Assembly (NCBI GenBank): GCA_029547145.1 | Contig: JAKPPV010000003.1 | Coordinates: 16,213-80,212, forward strand | Reading direction: 5' to 3' | Origin: Methanobacteriota archaeon | GTDB taxonomy: Archaea; Halobacteriota; Methanomicrobia; Methanomicrobiales; Methanospirillaceae | Length of the DNA: 64,000 nucleotides | Part shown: positions 42,779 through 49,681 of the stretch, one piece after another | How positions within the stretch are numbered: position 1 is the first letter of the stretch | How the letters are laid out: each line of letters starts with the position of its first letter | The notes under the pieces: model-generated | What the model saw: only the letters and a program-made list of their open reading frames with translations | Told to the model about the DNA's origin: nothing | Databases searched by the model: none | Translations under genes and position numbers: made by a program

Positions 42779-43129
42779 TTATTTTTTGTAGTACTCTTCT
42801 GCGGCGGCCCGTCCGTGGACGTAGGCGGGCATCCCCGCGAGCAGGAATGTGACCCGGAGCGCCTCCTCGATCTCGGCGAGTGAGACCCCGAGGTGGGGTG
42901 CACCCGCGATCTGCGCCCGGACCGAGTGCGCGTCACGCATGGCCGCAGCGATCGCGATGGCGATCAGTTTCTTCTCCTTTCTCGTGAGTACGCCGTCGGC
43001 CCAGACCATCTGGTCGAGGCCCATCACCGAGTTGTAGAGCTCGGGGTTGCTCTCTTTCAAGTCCCTGAAGATCTTCGGGACCTTGCCGATCTTCTCCTCG
43101 AGTTTCCCGAGGCGGGCGTCGTCCGTCAT
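42779..43129 (-). CDS. AhpD/carboxymuconolactone-decarboxylase-fold protein without the CxxC motif
   Basis: A 116-residue all-helical protein of the AhpD/CMD fold (GLDQMVWADGVLTRKEKKLI, then AIAIAAAMRDAHSVRAQIAG, then SLAEIEEALRVTFLLAG). In AhpD the middle helix carries a catalytic CxxCxxxH; here the same place reads AMRDAHSVRAQ with no Cys, although the His and the surrounding helices are kept. It therefore cannot work as a classical dithiol reductase. It sits between the desulforedoxin (7 bp) and peroxiredoxin (24 bp) genes and is surely co-transcribed. Confidence 0.8.
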   Translation of the reverse strand: MTDDARLGKLEEKIGKVPKIFRDLKESNPELYNSVMGLDQMVWADGVLTRKEKKLIAIAIAAAMRDAHSVRAQIAGAPHLGVSLAEIEEALRVTFLLAGMPAYVHGRAAAEEYYKK

Positions 43130-43136
43130 CTCAACC

Positions 43137-43262
43137 TCACTCCTTTAGTTCCATCGGTTCGCCGCAGCAGACGAGCTCGCCGCCACCCGCTTCCCTGACC
43201 TCGACCACGTTGCCGCAGATGCGGCAGACGAAGACCTGGCCCACACGTGATACGTTCACCAT
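43137..43262 (-). CDS. dsr: Stand-alone desulforedoxin
   Basis: A 41-residue protein translated from ATG 43262: it contains [13 protein letters not shown], then [12 protein letters not shown]. The CxxC plus adjacent CC pattern is that of desulforedoxin from Desulfovibrio and of the N-terminal Fe(Cys)4 domain of desulfoferrodoxin; length, spacing and Gly-rich loop all match. It would be a small electron carrier with one iron per chain. No superoxide reductase domain follows it in the frame. Its stop is 7 nt ahead of the AhpD-fold ATG, with GGTTGAG between. Confidence 0.85.
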   Translation of the reverse strand: MVNVSRVGQVFVCRICGNVVEVREAGGGELVCCGEPMELKE

Positions 43263-43304
43263 TGTATCCTGCCTCCAGCTGGATTGACCCGGTCCTTTGA
43301 GTGG

Positions 43305-43532
43305 CTACCGCTTGGGTGGGTTGAGCGCGTCCTCAGGGGTCTTGATGTCCGGCCGGATGTGCGTCATGGGGAAGCACTGGTACTCTTCGCATGCGCACTT
43401 CGGGCACTTGCGCAGGTCCTGCTCCGTCGCGGAGAGTACTTCTTCGTACCCGCAGTCGAGGCAGACGTACTTGCCGGGGCCGACCTTCTCGCCGGCTCTC
43501 TTCTCGATTCCTTCCATCCGTCGATTCACCAT
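43305..43532 (-). CDS. Zinc-ribbon / rubredoxin-like small protein
   Basis: A 75-residue protein with one metal-binding ribbon: YVCLDCGYEEV and, after 15 residues, CPKCACEEYQCF. The N-terminal 20 residues are basic and helical. The Cys spacing could hold zinc or a single iron. ATG 43532 is preferred because the TATA centre at 43557 predicts transcription starting at that base; ATG 43541 would fall just upstream of it. It is first in the redox operon, 42 bp before the desulforedoxin. Confidence 0.75.
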   Translation of the reverse strand: MVNRRMEGIEKRAGEKVGPGKYVCLDCGYEEVLSATEQDLRKCPKCACEEYQCFPMTHIRPDIKTPEDALNPPKR

Positions 43533-43553
43533 CTGTTCCATGAACGGCGCTGG

Positions 43554-43560
43554 TATATAT
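43554..43560 (-). promoter_or_regulatory. TATA box of the redox operon
   Basis: TATATAT in the context GGTATATATCC. Its centre (43557) is 25 nt from ATG 43532, which implies a leaderless first gene. It is the only clear A/T element in front of the six minus-strand genes 43532-40840. Confidence 0.6.
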
Positions 43561-43744
43561 CCATTCTCATCATGCCACTGCGCCGGTTGTTGCCTTTGCT
43601 GGCACAAAAAAGGATGCTGCAGACTGTATCAAGGTGTGTTGAGATGCCCGGGGTGCCGGAACCGGACGTCTCCAGGTTCCCGGAGGGAGGTATGGGAGGG
43701 CCCGGGGTGCCGGCGGTGGGGCCATCGCCGGTCGGATGGGCACC

Positions 43745-43754
43745 CTATTTATCC
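43745..43754 (+). promoter_or_regulatory. TATA box of the divergent flavoprotein gene
   Basis: CTATTTATCC is centred 27 nt before ATG 43777, so the transcript should be leaderless. Between it and the redox-operon TATA lie about 185 bp with no recognisable gene. Confidence 0.55.
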
Positions 43755-43776
43755 GGGCAGAGCAGATCGCTTCATC

Positions 43777-44394
43777 ATGCCCGAGATCATCGCCCTCTTC
43801 GGTTCGCCGCTCCCGCGGGGCAACACCGGTCTCCTCCTCGACGAGGCGATCGACGGCGCCACGGGGACCGGGTGCACCGTGGAACGGGTGAACGTACCGT
43901 TCCTGACCTTCGAGCCCTGCCTGGAGTCGCTCCACTGCATGACCGAGCCGGAGTGCTCGCAGCTCGACGACCTGACGCCGTTCTACGACCGACTCTCCGA
44001 GGTCGACGGGGTGATCGTCGCGACGCCGGTGATGACGATGGGGGTCCCGGGGAAACTGAAGGGATTCTTCGACCGGTTCCAGGTCTACTACTGGGCGAAG
44101 TACGGAAGGAGGGCCCCGCTCGTCGCCCCCGGGCGGCGTGTCCGGCGGCACGGTCTGTTGATCGCGATCTCGGGCCTCTCGCGCGAACGGGTCCCGCACG
44201 TCTTCGACGGGTTGCGCTACACGGTGGATGCCTTCTTCGACATCGTGGATGTCACCCCGGGGGAGGAGGTGCTGATCGACGATATGGACGGAAAGCGGGA
44301 CCTCTCGCGGTTCCCCGGGCTCCTCGTGGAGGCGCGGGAGGCGGGCAGGCGACTCGGAGAACGGCTCGTTCGGCAGTCCCTCCCGGAGGACTGA
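43777..44394 (+). CDS. Flavodoxin-fold FMN reductase with a divergent Cys loop
   Basis: A 205-residue relative of the two Isf proteins. FMN-binding LFGSPLPRGNTGLLLDEAI and TPVMTMGVPGKLKGFFDRF are conserved. The cluster loop instead reads CLESLHCMTEPEC (CX5CX5C), so the CX2CX2CX5C ligand set is broken and a [4Fe-4S] cluster of the usual type is unlikely. It may be a plain FMN reductase. ATG 43777 fits the TATA distance; the long upstream frame is not coding. It is divergent from the redox operon and 13 bp from the radC end. Confidence 0.78.
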   Translation: MPEIIALFGSPLPRGNTGLLLDEAIDGATGTGCTVERVNVPFLTFEPCLESLHCMTEPECSQLDDLTPFYDRLSEVDGVIVATPVMTMGVPGKLKGFFDRFQVYYWAKYGRRAPLVAPGRRVRRHGLLIAISGLSRERVPHVFDGLRYTVDAFFDIVDVTPGEEVLIDDMDGKRDLSRFPGLLVEAREAGRRLGERLVRQSLPED

Positions 44395-44407
44395 GGAACG
44401 GGAACGT

Positions 44408-45121
44408 TCAGCCGGACCGGAGGGTGCCACTCTCCCGGAGCGAACGGTGCCCCCGGCGGGTGACGACCAGGTGGTCGAGGACCTGGATACCGAGGAGGTC
44501 TCCCGCCTCGACGAGCTGGCGGGTGATCGCCAGGTCCTGTGACGAGGGGTCGAGCGAGCCCGAGGGGTGGTTGTGGACGAAGATGATGGCGGCGGCCCGG
44601 TCGGTGATCGCGTCGGCGAAGGCCTCCCGCGGGTGGACCTGGCTCGCGTTCAATAGGCCGACCGTGAGCGTGCGTGCCCGGATCACCTCGCCGGCCCCGT
44701 TCAGCGTGATCCCGAGAAAGTGTTCCTGCTGCCGGTGACGGATCGTGTCGACGGAGGGCAGGGAGAGCACGTCCTCGGGACGGGTGATGCGCAGCCCCTG
44801 GTTCCGGTCCTCGAACCGCCGGGAGAGTTCGAAACCGGCCAGGAGCTCGCAGGCCTTCGCCTTTCCGATCCCGGGGACCGCCAGGAGGTCCTCGACCGTG
44901 ACGGCGTGCCGTTTCCGTTCGAAGACGTCCCGAACCTCGGAGGCGACCGCCAGGACGTCCCGCCCGTGCGTCCCGCGACCGAGGATGACGGCGATCAGGT
45001 CGCGGGTCGAGAGCGCCTCAACACCCTTCCGGATCAGCCTCTCGCGTGGCCGATCCCGCTCGGGGATCTCGGTGATTCGTCGTGCCGCCACGCTGAGAGG
45101 TGAGATGGTCCATGACTTCAA
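44408..45121 (-). CDS. radC: RadC-family JAMM protein
   Basis: A 237-residue RadC-like protein. The helix-hairpin-helix part has VPGIGKAKACELLAGFEL and the JAMM site is HNHPSGSLDPSSQD (H-x-H-x7-S-x2-D), with Glu in QQEHFLGITL. RadC was once linked to recombination repair, but its function is unproven. Two starts are possible: TTG 45121 with GGAG 7 nt upstream, or GTG 45091, which gives the usual 227-residue length. No ATG fits. It is divergent from rubrerythrin and shares a control region with it. Confidence 0.85.
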   Translation of the reverse strand: MKSWTISPLSVAARRITEIPERDRPRERLIRKGVEALSTRDLIAVILGRGTHGRDVLAVASEVRDVFERKRHAVTVEDLLAVPGIGKAKACELLAGFELSRRFEDRNQGLRITRPEDVLSLPSVDTIRHRQQEHFLGITLNGAGEVIRARTLTVGLLNASQVHPREAFADAITDRAAAIIFVHNHPSGSLDPSSQDLAITRQLVEAGDLLGIQVLDHLVVTRRGHRSLRESGTLRSG

Positions 45122-45139
45122 CGTTCTTCTCCGCCGTTG

Positions 45140-45157
45140 TTTCGTACGGAGACGAAA
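45140..45157. promoter_or_regulatory. Inverted repeat between radC and rubrerythrin
   Basis: TTTCGT at 45140-45145 and ACGAAA at 45152-45157 are exact complements with a 6-nt spacer (ACGGAG). The element ends 7 nt before the rubrerythrin BRE/TATA region and 19 nt upstream of the radC start. Position and symmetry suggest a dimeric regulator binding site. No regulator gene is adjacent. Confidence 0.55.
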
Positions 45158-45163
45158 TAACAA

Positions 45164-45170
45164 GGTATAA
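45164..45170 (+). promoter_or_regulatory. TATA box of rubrerythrin
   Basis: GGTATAA in CAAGGTATAAG is centred about 30 nt before ATG 45197, predicting a leader of only a few nucleotides. Confidence 0.55.
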
Positions 45171-45196
45171 GTAGGGAGCGGACGCCAGTAGTCTGC

Positions 45197-45700
45197 ATGG
45201 CGACCATGGACAACGTGAAAGCAGCGTTCGCGGGCGAATCGCAGGCGAACCGGAGGTACCTCTCCTTCTCGGAGAAGGCCAGGCAGGACGGGTACCCCGT
45301 GATCGCCCGCCTCTTCCGTGCCGCCTCCGATGCGGAGGCGATCCACGCCCGGACCCTGCTGAACGTGATGGGTGCGGTGGGATCGACCGCCGAGAACCTC
45401 GCGGCATCCGTGGACGGCGAGACCCACGAGTTCACCGAGATGTACCCGGCGTTCATCCGGGAGGCGGAGAGCGAGGGGCAGAAGAGCGCGGTACAGCCGT
45501 TCACGTATGCGATGAAGGCCGAAGAGGTCCACGCCGAGCTGTACGCAAAGGCCGCAGAGGCTGTCAGGGCCGGAAAGGACCTCGCCGCGGCGAGGGTGCT
45601 GCTCTGCCCGGTCTGCGGCAACATCGCCCTCGACGAGGCACCCGAACGGTGCCCCATCTGTGGCGTCCCCGGCGCCCGCTTCCGCGAGGTCACGGTCTAA
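45197..45700 (+). CDS. rbr: Rubrerythrin
   Basis: A 167-residue non-haem diiron peroxidase that reduces H2O2 in anaerobes. The four-helix domain has the diiron ligands in AFAGESQANRRYL, SDAEAIHARTLL, and KAEEVHAELYAKA. The C-terminal rubredoxin domain has CPVCGN and CPICGVPG. Length and order match classical rubrerythrin with the rubredoxin module last. It has its own promoter with an inverted repeat. It faces nifB, converging 36 bp away. Confidence 0.94.
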   Translation: MATMDNVKAAFAGESQANRRYLSFSEKARQDGYPVIARLFRAASDAEAIHARTLLNVMGAVGSTAENLAASVDGETHEFTEMYPAFIREAESEGQKSAVQPFTYAMKAEEVHAELYAKAAEAVRAGKDLAAARVLLCPVCGNIALDEAPERCPICGVPGARFREVTV

Positions 45701-45736
45701 AAAAGATCGATACAGGCCGGCTCGCGCCGGCACCTT

Positions 45737-46651
45737 TTACTCCTTCTTCGGTTCGTCGTGCTTCTCGCAGTAGATCTCGGACTGGATATCCTTTCCGAGG
45801 AGGCCGATCGCGTCTGAACGGCACCGCTGGCAGTGGCGCATCTGCTTGATGTAGGGTGCGCACCGGTCCTGCATCTCACGCTTCTGGGCGGGCGTCGGGG
45901 GGACCACGTCCCTGAACTTGTACTGCGGGATCACCGGGATCAGGTTGAAGGTATAGGCCCCCAGTTCCGAGGTCTTCTTCGCGATCTCGAGGATCTGGTC
46001 GTCGTTCACGCCCGGGATCCAGACGGTGTTCACCTTGACGATCATGCCGAGCCGAGCCGACTCCTCGATCCCCTTCAGCTGGTTCTCGATCAGGATCTGC
46101 GCCGCCTCGACCCCGGTGTAACGCGTCCCGTGATAGTCGATGTGGTCGTAGATCTTCGCGCCGACCTCGGGGTCGAGGGCGTTCATCGTGACCGTGATGT
46201 TCCCGACGCCGAGCTCGGCGAGCTCCGCGACGCGTTCGGGGAGCAGCAGGCCGTTCGTGGAGAGGCAGCGCATCGCGTCCGGGAAGTGCTCCCTGATCAG
46301 CCGGAGGGCCTCGAAGGTCTCCTCGTTCGCGAGCGGGTCGCCCGGCCCCGCGATCCCGATCACCCTGATGTACTTGTGCTCGTCGAGCACCTTCCGGATG
46401 AGCGGGACCGCCTCCTCGGGGGTCACCACCCGGCTCGTCACGCCGGGCCGGGACTCGTTGACGCAGTCGAAGTCCCGGACACAGTAGTTGCACTGGATGT
46501 TGCACTTCGGCGCGATCGGCAGGTGCATCCGACCGAAGGCGTGGCAGGCCTTCTCCGAGAAGCACGGGTGCTCCTTGATGCGGCGGAGTGTCGCCGGGTC
46601 GTACGGAACCTCGCGACCCTCAACGGTTGCGGTACGGTAGCCTTCGGTCAT
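45737..46651 (-). CDS. nifB: Radical SAM protein NifB
   Basis: A 304-residue enzyme that fuses two [4Fe-4S] clusters with a carbide to form NifB-co, the precursor of nitrogenase cofactor. The signature HPCFSEKACHAFGRMHLPIA and CNIQCNYCVRDFDCVNESRP (Cys50, 54 and 57 as radical SAM ligands), GIAGPGDPLANEE and the C-terminal CAPYIKQMRHCQRCRSDAIG pattern are all there. It lacks the C-terminal NifX domain of bacterial NifB, as usual in methanogens. No nifHDK genes are in the window. A TATA AATTTATAG (46682-46690) lies about 35 nt before the ATG. Confidence 0.9.
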   Translation of the reverse strand: MTEGYRTATVEGREVPYDPATLRRIKEHPCFSEKACHAFGRMHLPIAPKCNIQCNYCVRDFDCVNESRPGVTSRVVTPEEAVPLIRKVLDEHKYIRVIGIAGPGDPLANEETFEALRLIREHFPDAMRCLSTNGLLLPERVAELAELGVGNITVTMNALDPEVGAKIYDHIDYHGTRYTGVEAAQILIENQLKGIEESARLGMIVKVNTVWIPGVNDDQILEIAKKTSELGAYTFNLIPVIPQYKFRDVVPPTPAQKREMQDRCAPYIKQMRHCQRCRSDAIGLLGKDIQSEIYCEKHDEPKKE

Positions 46652-46688
46652 GGGTTCACCACTAGGTCTCTCGATACGTGACTATAAA

Positions 46689-47048
46689 TTACTGATGGGA
46701 ACGGCAACGGAGGGCGATCGCCCGGTCGAACGCACCGCGCGCCTCCTCGCACCGCCCCAGGGCGTCGAGCGCGTTCGATCGGGCGATGTGCAGCGCAGGC
46801 CGATCGGGCGCCACCGCGAGCGCCCGGTCGTACGCCCGGAGGGCCTCGTCGTACCGTTCGAGGGCGTAGTACACGTTCCCCATCCCGAGGATCGCCTCGA
46901 TGAGGGAGGGGTCGAGGGTCAGGGCCCGTTCGAAGGCGGCGAGCGCACGGTCGTAGTCGCGCCGACGCATGCAGAACATCCCGCGGAAGACCCAGGAGGC
47001 GGGGTCGTCGCCGCCCGGGGGACAGGGATCGGGTGAACCACCGTTCAT
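46689..47048 (-). CDS. Tetratricopeptide-repeat protein
   Basis: A 119-residue protein with two and a half TPR units: WVFRGMFCMRRRDYDRALAA, then AILGMGNVYYALERYDEALR, then a degenerate IARSNALDALGRCEEARGAF. TPR pairs make protein-protein contacts; no partner is evident. ATG 47048 is about 29 nt from a minus-strand TATA-like ACCTTTATGC (47071-47080), so it is nearly leaderless. Upstream frame residues belong to the promoter. It ends 37 bp before the nifB start on the same strand, and could be co-transcribed with it. Confidence 0.78.
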   Translation of the reverse strand: MNGGSPDPCPPGGDDPASWVFRGMFCMRRRDYDRALAAFERALTLDPSLIEAILGMGNVYYALERYDEALRAYDRALAVAPDRPALHIARSNALDALGRCEEARGAFDRAIALRCRSHQ

Positions 47049-47100
47049 GATCCGGGAGTGGGGGCGGGGGAGCATAAAGGTAGTCGCCGCCGGCAACCGG

Positions 47101-47472
47101 TCACCCGGTCCTCCGGATCACGAGCCACGAGCCCGGACCGGCCCGCCTGAACGGAACGAAGAGGAACGTCCCCCCGTACCGCTGCCCGTGGAGCCGTACC
47201 TCCCGCCGGTCGTCCTCCCAGACCACCGGGTCGTACTCTCCCCGGTCCAGGATCCGCACCTCGCCCGCGCCGTACTCCCCGTCGGGGATCGTCCCCTCGA
47301 AGTCGAGGTAGTTGAGCGGGTGGTCCTCCGTCGCGATCGCGAGGTGCCGCTCTCCCGGGTGTCCGGGAAGGCCCCGCGGCACGGCCCACGAGACCAGCAC
47401 GCCCCCGTGCTCGAGCCGGACGTCGTGGTGGTGCGTGCGTGAGCTGTGGTCGTGGACCACGAACCGCGGCAT
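47101..47472 (-). CDS. LigD-type 3'-phosphoesterase domain protein
   Basis: A 123-residue single-domain phosphoesterase. In bacteria this module is the N-terminal part of LigD and trims 3'-phosphate or 3'-ribonucleotide DNA ends. The signature is FVVHDHSSRTHHHDVRLE, then WAVPRGLP and EDHPLNYLDFEGTIPDGEYG, with His/Asp metal ligands. No ligase or polymerase domain follows. It starts at ATG 47472, two bases after an 8-T run that terminates the heat-shock gene. It may help repair or RNA-end processing, but the in vivo role in archaea is not settled. Confidence 0.86.
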   Translation of the reverse strand: MPRFVVHDHSSRTHHHDVRLEHGGVLVSWAVPRGLPGHPGERHLAIATEDHPLNYLDFEGTIPDGEYGAGEVRILDRGEYDPVVWEDDRREVRLHGQRYGGTFLFVPFRRAGPGSWLVIRRTG

Positions 47473-47474
47473 CG

Positions 47475-47482
47475 AAAAAAAA
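47475..47482 (-). terminator. T8 run after the small heat-shock gene
   Basis: Eight T on the minus strand, directly after the Hsp20 stop (47485) and two bases before the phosphoesterase ATG. It would end most Hsp20 transcripts before the next gene, unless transcription continues through. Confidence 0.6.
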
Positions 47483-47484
47483 GG

Positions 47485-47982
47485 TTACTCGATCGGGATC
47501 CGGGTCCCGCGCTCGACGGTGGTCTTCTTGAGCCGGATCTCCAGGACGCCGTTCGTGAACGACGAACGGGCGCCTTCCGCCGTCACCTCGTGCGGGAGCG
47601 GGATCACCCGGGACATGTATCCGAAGGTGCGCTCCTGCCGGTAGAACTGCCCGGTCTCGGCACCCTCCTGGCGCTCCGAGCGGCGCTCGCACGCGATCTC
47701 GAGCTCGTCCGGAGAGAGGAGCCGGACGGTGATGTTCTCACGCTCGACACCGGGCAGGTCGGCGACCACCAGCACCTCGTCCTGGTCCTCCCGGACGTCG
47801 AGCCGGAATTCGCCTCTCACCGCCGGCATGAGCCGGTCCCCGAATCCGCCGGGGCCGAGCCCGCCTGCCGGCAGGAATCCCCCCGATCCCAGCATCAGGG
47901 AGCGGAAACGGTTCTCCATCTCGTTCAGCATCTCGTCAAACTGGCGTCCCAGTCCGATGAACGGGTTGTCACGGTACGGCAT
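47485..47982 (-). CDS. hsp20: Small heat-shock protein Hsp20
   Basis: A 165-residue alpha-crystallin family chaperone. The N-terminal arm has a Gly-rich LGSGGFLPAGGLGPGGFGD stretch. The alpha-crystallin domain starts GEFRLDVREDQDEVLVVADL and ends FTNGVLEIRLKKT, and the C-terminal I-x-I motif is IPI. It binds unfolded proteins without ATP. GGGGTGA lies 5 nt before ATG 47982. The upstream region is strongly A/T-rich with two TATA-like elements, unlike neighbouring promoters. Confidence 0.93.
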   Translation of the reverse strand: MPYRDNPFIGLGRQFDEMLNEMENRFRSLMLGSGGFLPAGGLGPGGFGDRLMPAVRGEFRLDVREDQDEVLVVADLPGVERENITVRLLSPDELEIACERRSERQEGAETGQFYRQERTFGYMSRVIPLPHEVTAEGARSSFTNGVLEIRLKKTTVERGTRIPIE

Positions 47983-48030
47983 GTTCAGTCACCCCTTGGT
48001 CGCGTTGAGTCACGACCTAACCTAAAGTAA

Positions 48031-48058
48031 ACATTTATAGATAATAAATTTTACGTAA
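48031..48058 (-). promoter_or_regulatory. Hsp20 promoter with TTACGTAA palindrome
   Basis: On the plus strand ACATTTATAGATAATAAATT (48031-48050) holds two overlapping TATA-like boxes, followed by the palindrome TTACGTAA (48051-48058). The nearer box is about 55 nt from the ATG, which gives a leader of about 28 nt. The palindrome sits just upstream of the TATA in the transcribed direction, where a regulator could act. Confidence 0.45.
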
Positions 48059-48116
48059 TTGCCCCGCCGGTCAACATCTTTTTCCCCCCTGCCTCCCGAT
48101 CCTTCTGCGGCAGACC

Positions 48117-49301
48117 ATGATCACCCTCGCGCTCGCCGGAAAACCCAACTGCGGCAAGTCCACGTTCTTTAAGGCCGCCACCCTCGCCGATGCGGAGATC
48201 GCAAACTACCCGTTCACCACGATCGATGCCAACCACGGTGTCGCCTATCTCAGGGCCCCCTGCCCCTGCACGGGCCTGGAACTCCCGGGGGGCAGGACCC
48301 GGTGCGGCCACTGCACCGACGGCGTGCGCTTCATCCCGATCAACCTGATCGATGTCGCCGGGCTCGTACCGGACGCCCACCTCGGGCGGGGCCTGGGCAA
48401 CCAGTTCCTCGACCACCTCCGTCAGGCGGACGCGATCATCCATGTCGTGGACGGGGCGGGTTCCACCGACTCGGAGGGGAACCCCGTCGGGGTCGGAGAG
48501 CAGGATCCCGAGGAGGAGATCGCGTTCCTCCCGCAGGAGATGACCCTCTGGGTGCACGGGATCCTGGACAAGCACTGGCCGAAGCTGATGCGGCAGGCGC
48601 AGCAGCGGGGCTTTGCACTCCACGCGGCGATCGCCGAGGTCCTCGCCGGCCTCTCGATCGGCCCCGAGGTGGTGGCGGACGTGGTGCGGGAGACCGGCAT
48701 CGACCTATTGCACGCGGACCAGGCGGCGCTCGTCTCGTTCTGCGGCCGGTTGCTCGCCCGCGCCAAACCGATGCTCGCGGTCGCGAACAAGGCCGACCTC
48801 GCCCCGGATGCCCTCCTCGAACGGCTCGCCGCACGTGGCGTGCCACCGGCGACGGCGGCCGGTGAGCTCGCCCTCCGGAACGCGGCGAAGGCGGGACTGA
48901 TCCGCTACCTGCCCGGTGACCCCACCTTCGAGGTCGTTGACCGGGCGGCGCTCTCGAAGCCCCAGGAGGCCGGGCTCGAGGCCCTCCGGAAGGTGATGGC
49001 GCGACTCGGGGGGACCGGGGTCCAGGCGGCGCTCAACCGCGCGGTCTTCGAGCTCCTCGGACGGATCGTCGTCTATCCGGTGGAGGACGAGGTCCACTAC
49101 ACGGACGGCCGGGGACGGGTGCTCCCCGACGCGTTCCTGATGCCGGAGGGGGCGACCCCGCGGGACCTCGCGTATGCCGTCCACACCGAGATCGGGAAGG
49201 GGTTCCTCTACGCGGTCGACGCCCGTACCCGGATGCGGATCCGCGACACCCATCCGCTCAGGAACGGGGACATCATCCGGATCGTCTCCGCGGCGAAATA
49301 A
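48117..49301 (+). CDS. ychF: Obg-like GTPase/ATPase YchF
   Basis: A 394-residue P-loop protein of the OLA1/YchF group. G1 is AGKPNCGKSTFF, G3 is LIDVAGLVP, G4 is VANKADLAP, and a C-terminal TGS-type domain has EVHYTDGRGRVLPDAF and GDIIRIVSA. The TGS domain and an Asn-containing P-loop hint at ATP preference and ribosome binding. Archaeal members carry a Cys-containing insertion (APCPCTG and TRCGHC), also present here. The gene lies 134 bp from the divergent Hsp20 gene. Confidence 0.92.
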   Translation: MITLALAGKPNCGKSTFFKAATLADAEIANYPFTTIDANHGVAYLRAPCPCTGLELPGGRTRCGHCTDGVRFIPINLIDVAGLVPDAHLGRGLGNQFLDHLRQADAIIHVVDGAGSTDSEGNPVGVGEQDPEEEIAFLPQEMTLWVHGILDKHWPKLMRQAQQRGFALHAAIAEVLAGLSIGPEVVADVVRETGIDLLHADQAALVSFCGRLLARAKPMLAVANKADLAPDALLERLAARGVPPATAAGELALRNAAKAGLIRYLPGDPTFEVVDRAALSKPQEAGLEALRKVMARLGGTGVQAALNRAVFELLGRIVVYPVEDEVHYTDGRGRVLPDAFLMPEGATPRDLAYAVHTEIGKGFLYAVDARTRMRIRDTHPLRNGDIIRIVSAAK

Positions 49302-49348
49302 GCAATGCGGAAGTTTGGTATAGGAGAACGTGATAATAATCAGCAGGC

Positions 49349-49669
49349 ATGGGCGGCGAGATCTACCAGGCGCAGATCGTGCGTAACTTTTTTGAGATCG
49401 TCACGGGCACGGACCGGAACATCACCCGGATCTCGATGTGCGTGATCGCCGTCGCAAAACTCCGCAACGAGCCCCCCGAACGGCTCACGTTCCTCCTTGA
49501 CCAGGTCCGGAAGTCCAGGCAGAACCGCGAGCTCTCGATCGACATCCTGGACTACATGTGCGACGTCGCGTACGCCCTCGACGCCCACGCGGTCCAGACC
49601 GCCTTCGGGGTGCGCGAACCGGCGGCGGTGGCCCAGGAGTTCAACAGCATCAGCCTGGACACCCTCTGA
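49349..49669 (+). CDS. Unknown protein of 106 residues
   Basis: A small acidic-basic helical protein with no recognised family. The sequence starts MGGEIYQAQIVRNFFEIVTG and has MCVIAVAKLRNEPPERLTFL, then LSIDILDYMCDVAYALDAHA. Regular heptad-like hydrophobic spacing suggests a helical bundle. It is on the same strand as ychF, 47 bp after it, and may share its transcript. It converges on the DUF373 gene with a 12-bp gap. The frame is clean and the composition is coding-like. Confidence 0.65.
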   Translation: MGGEIYQAQIVRNFFEIVTGTDRNITRISMCVIAVAKLRNEPPERLTFLLDQVRKSRQNRELSIDILDYMCDVAYALDAHAVQTAFGVREPAAVAQEFNSISLDTL

Positions 49670-49681
49670 GGGGGGACCGGT

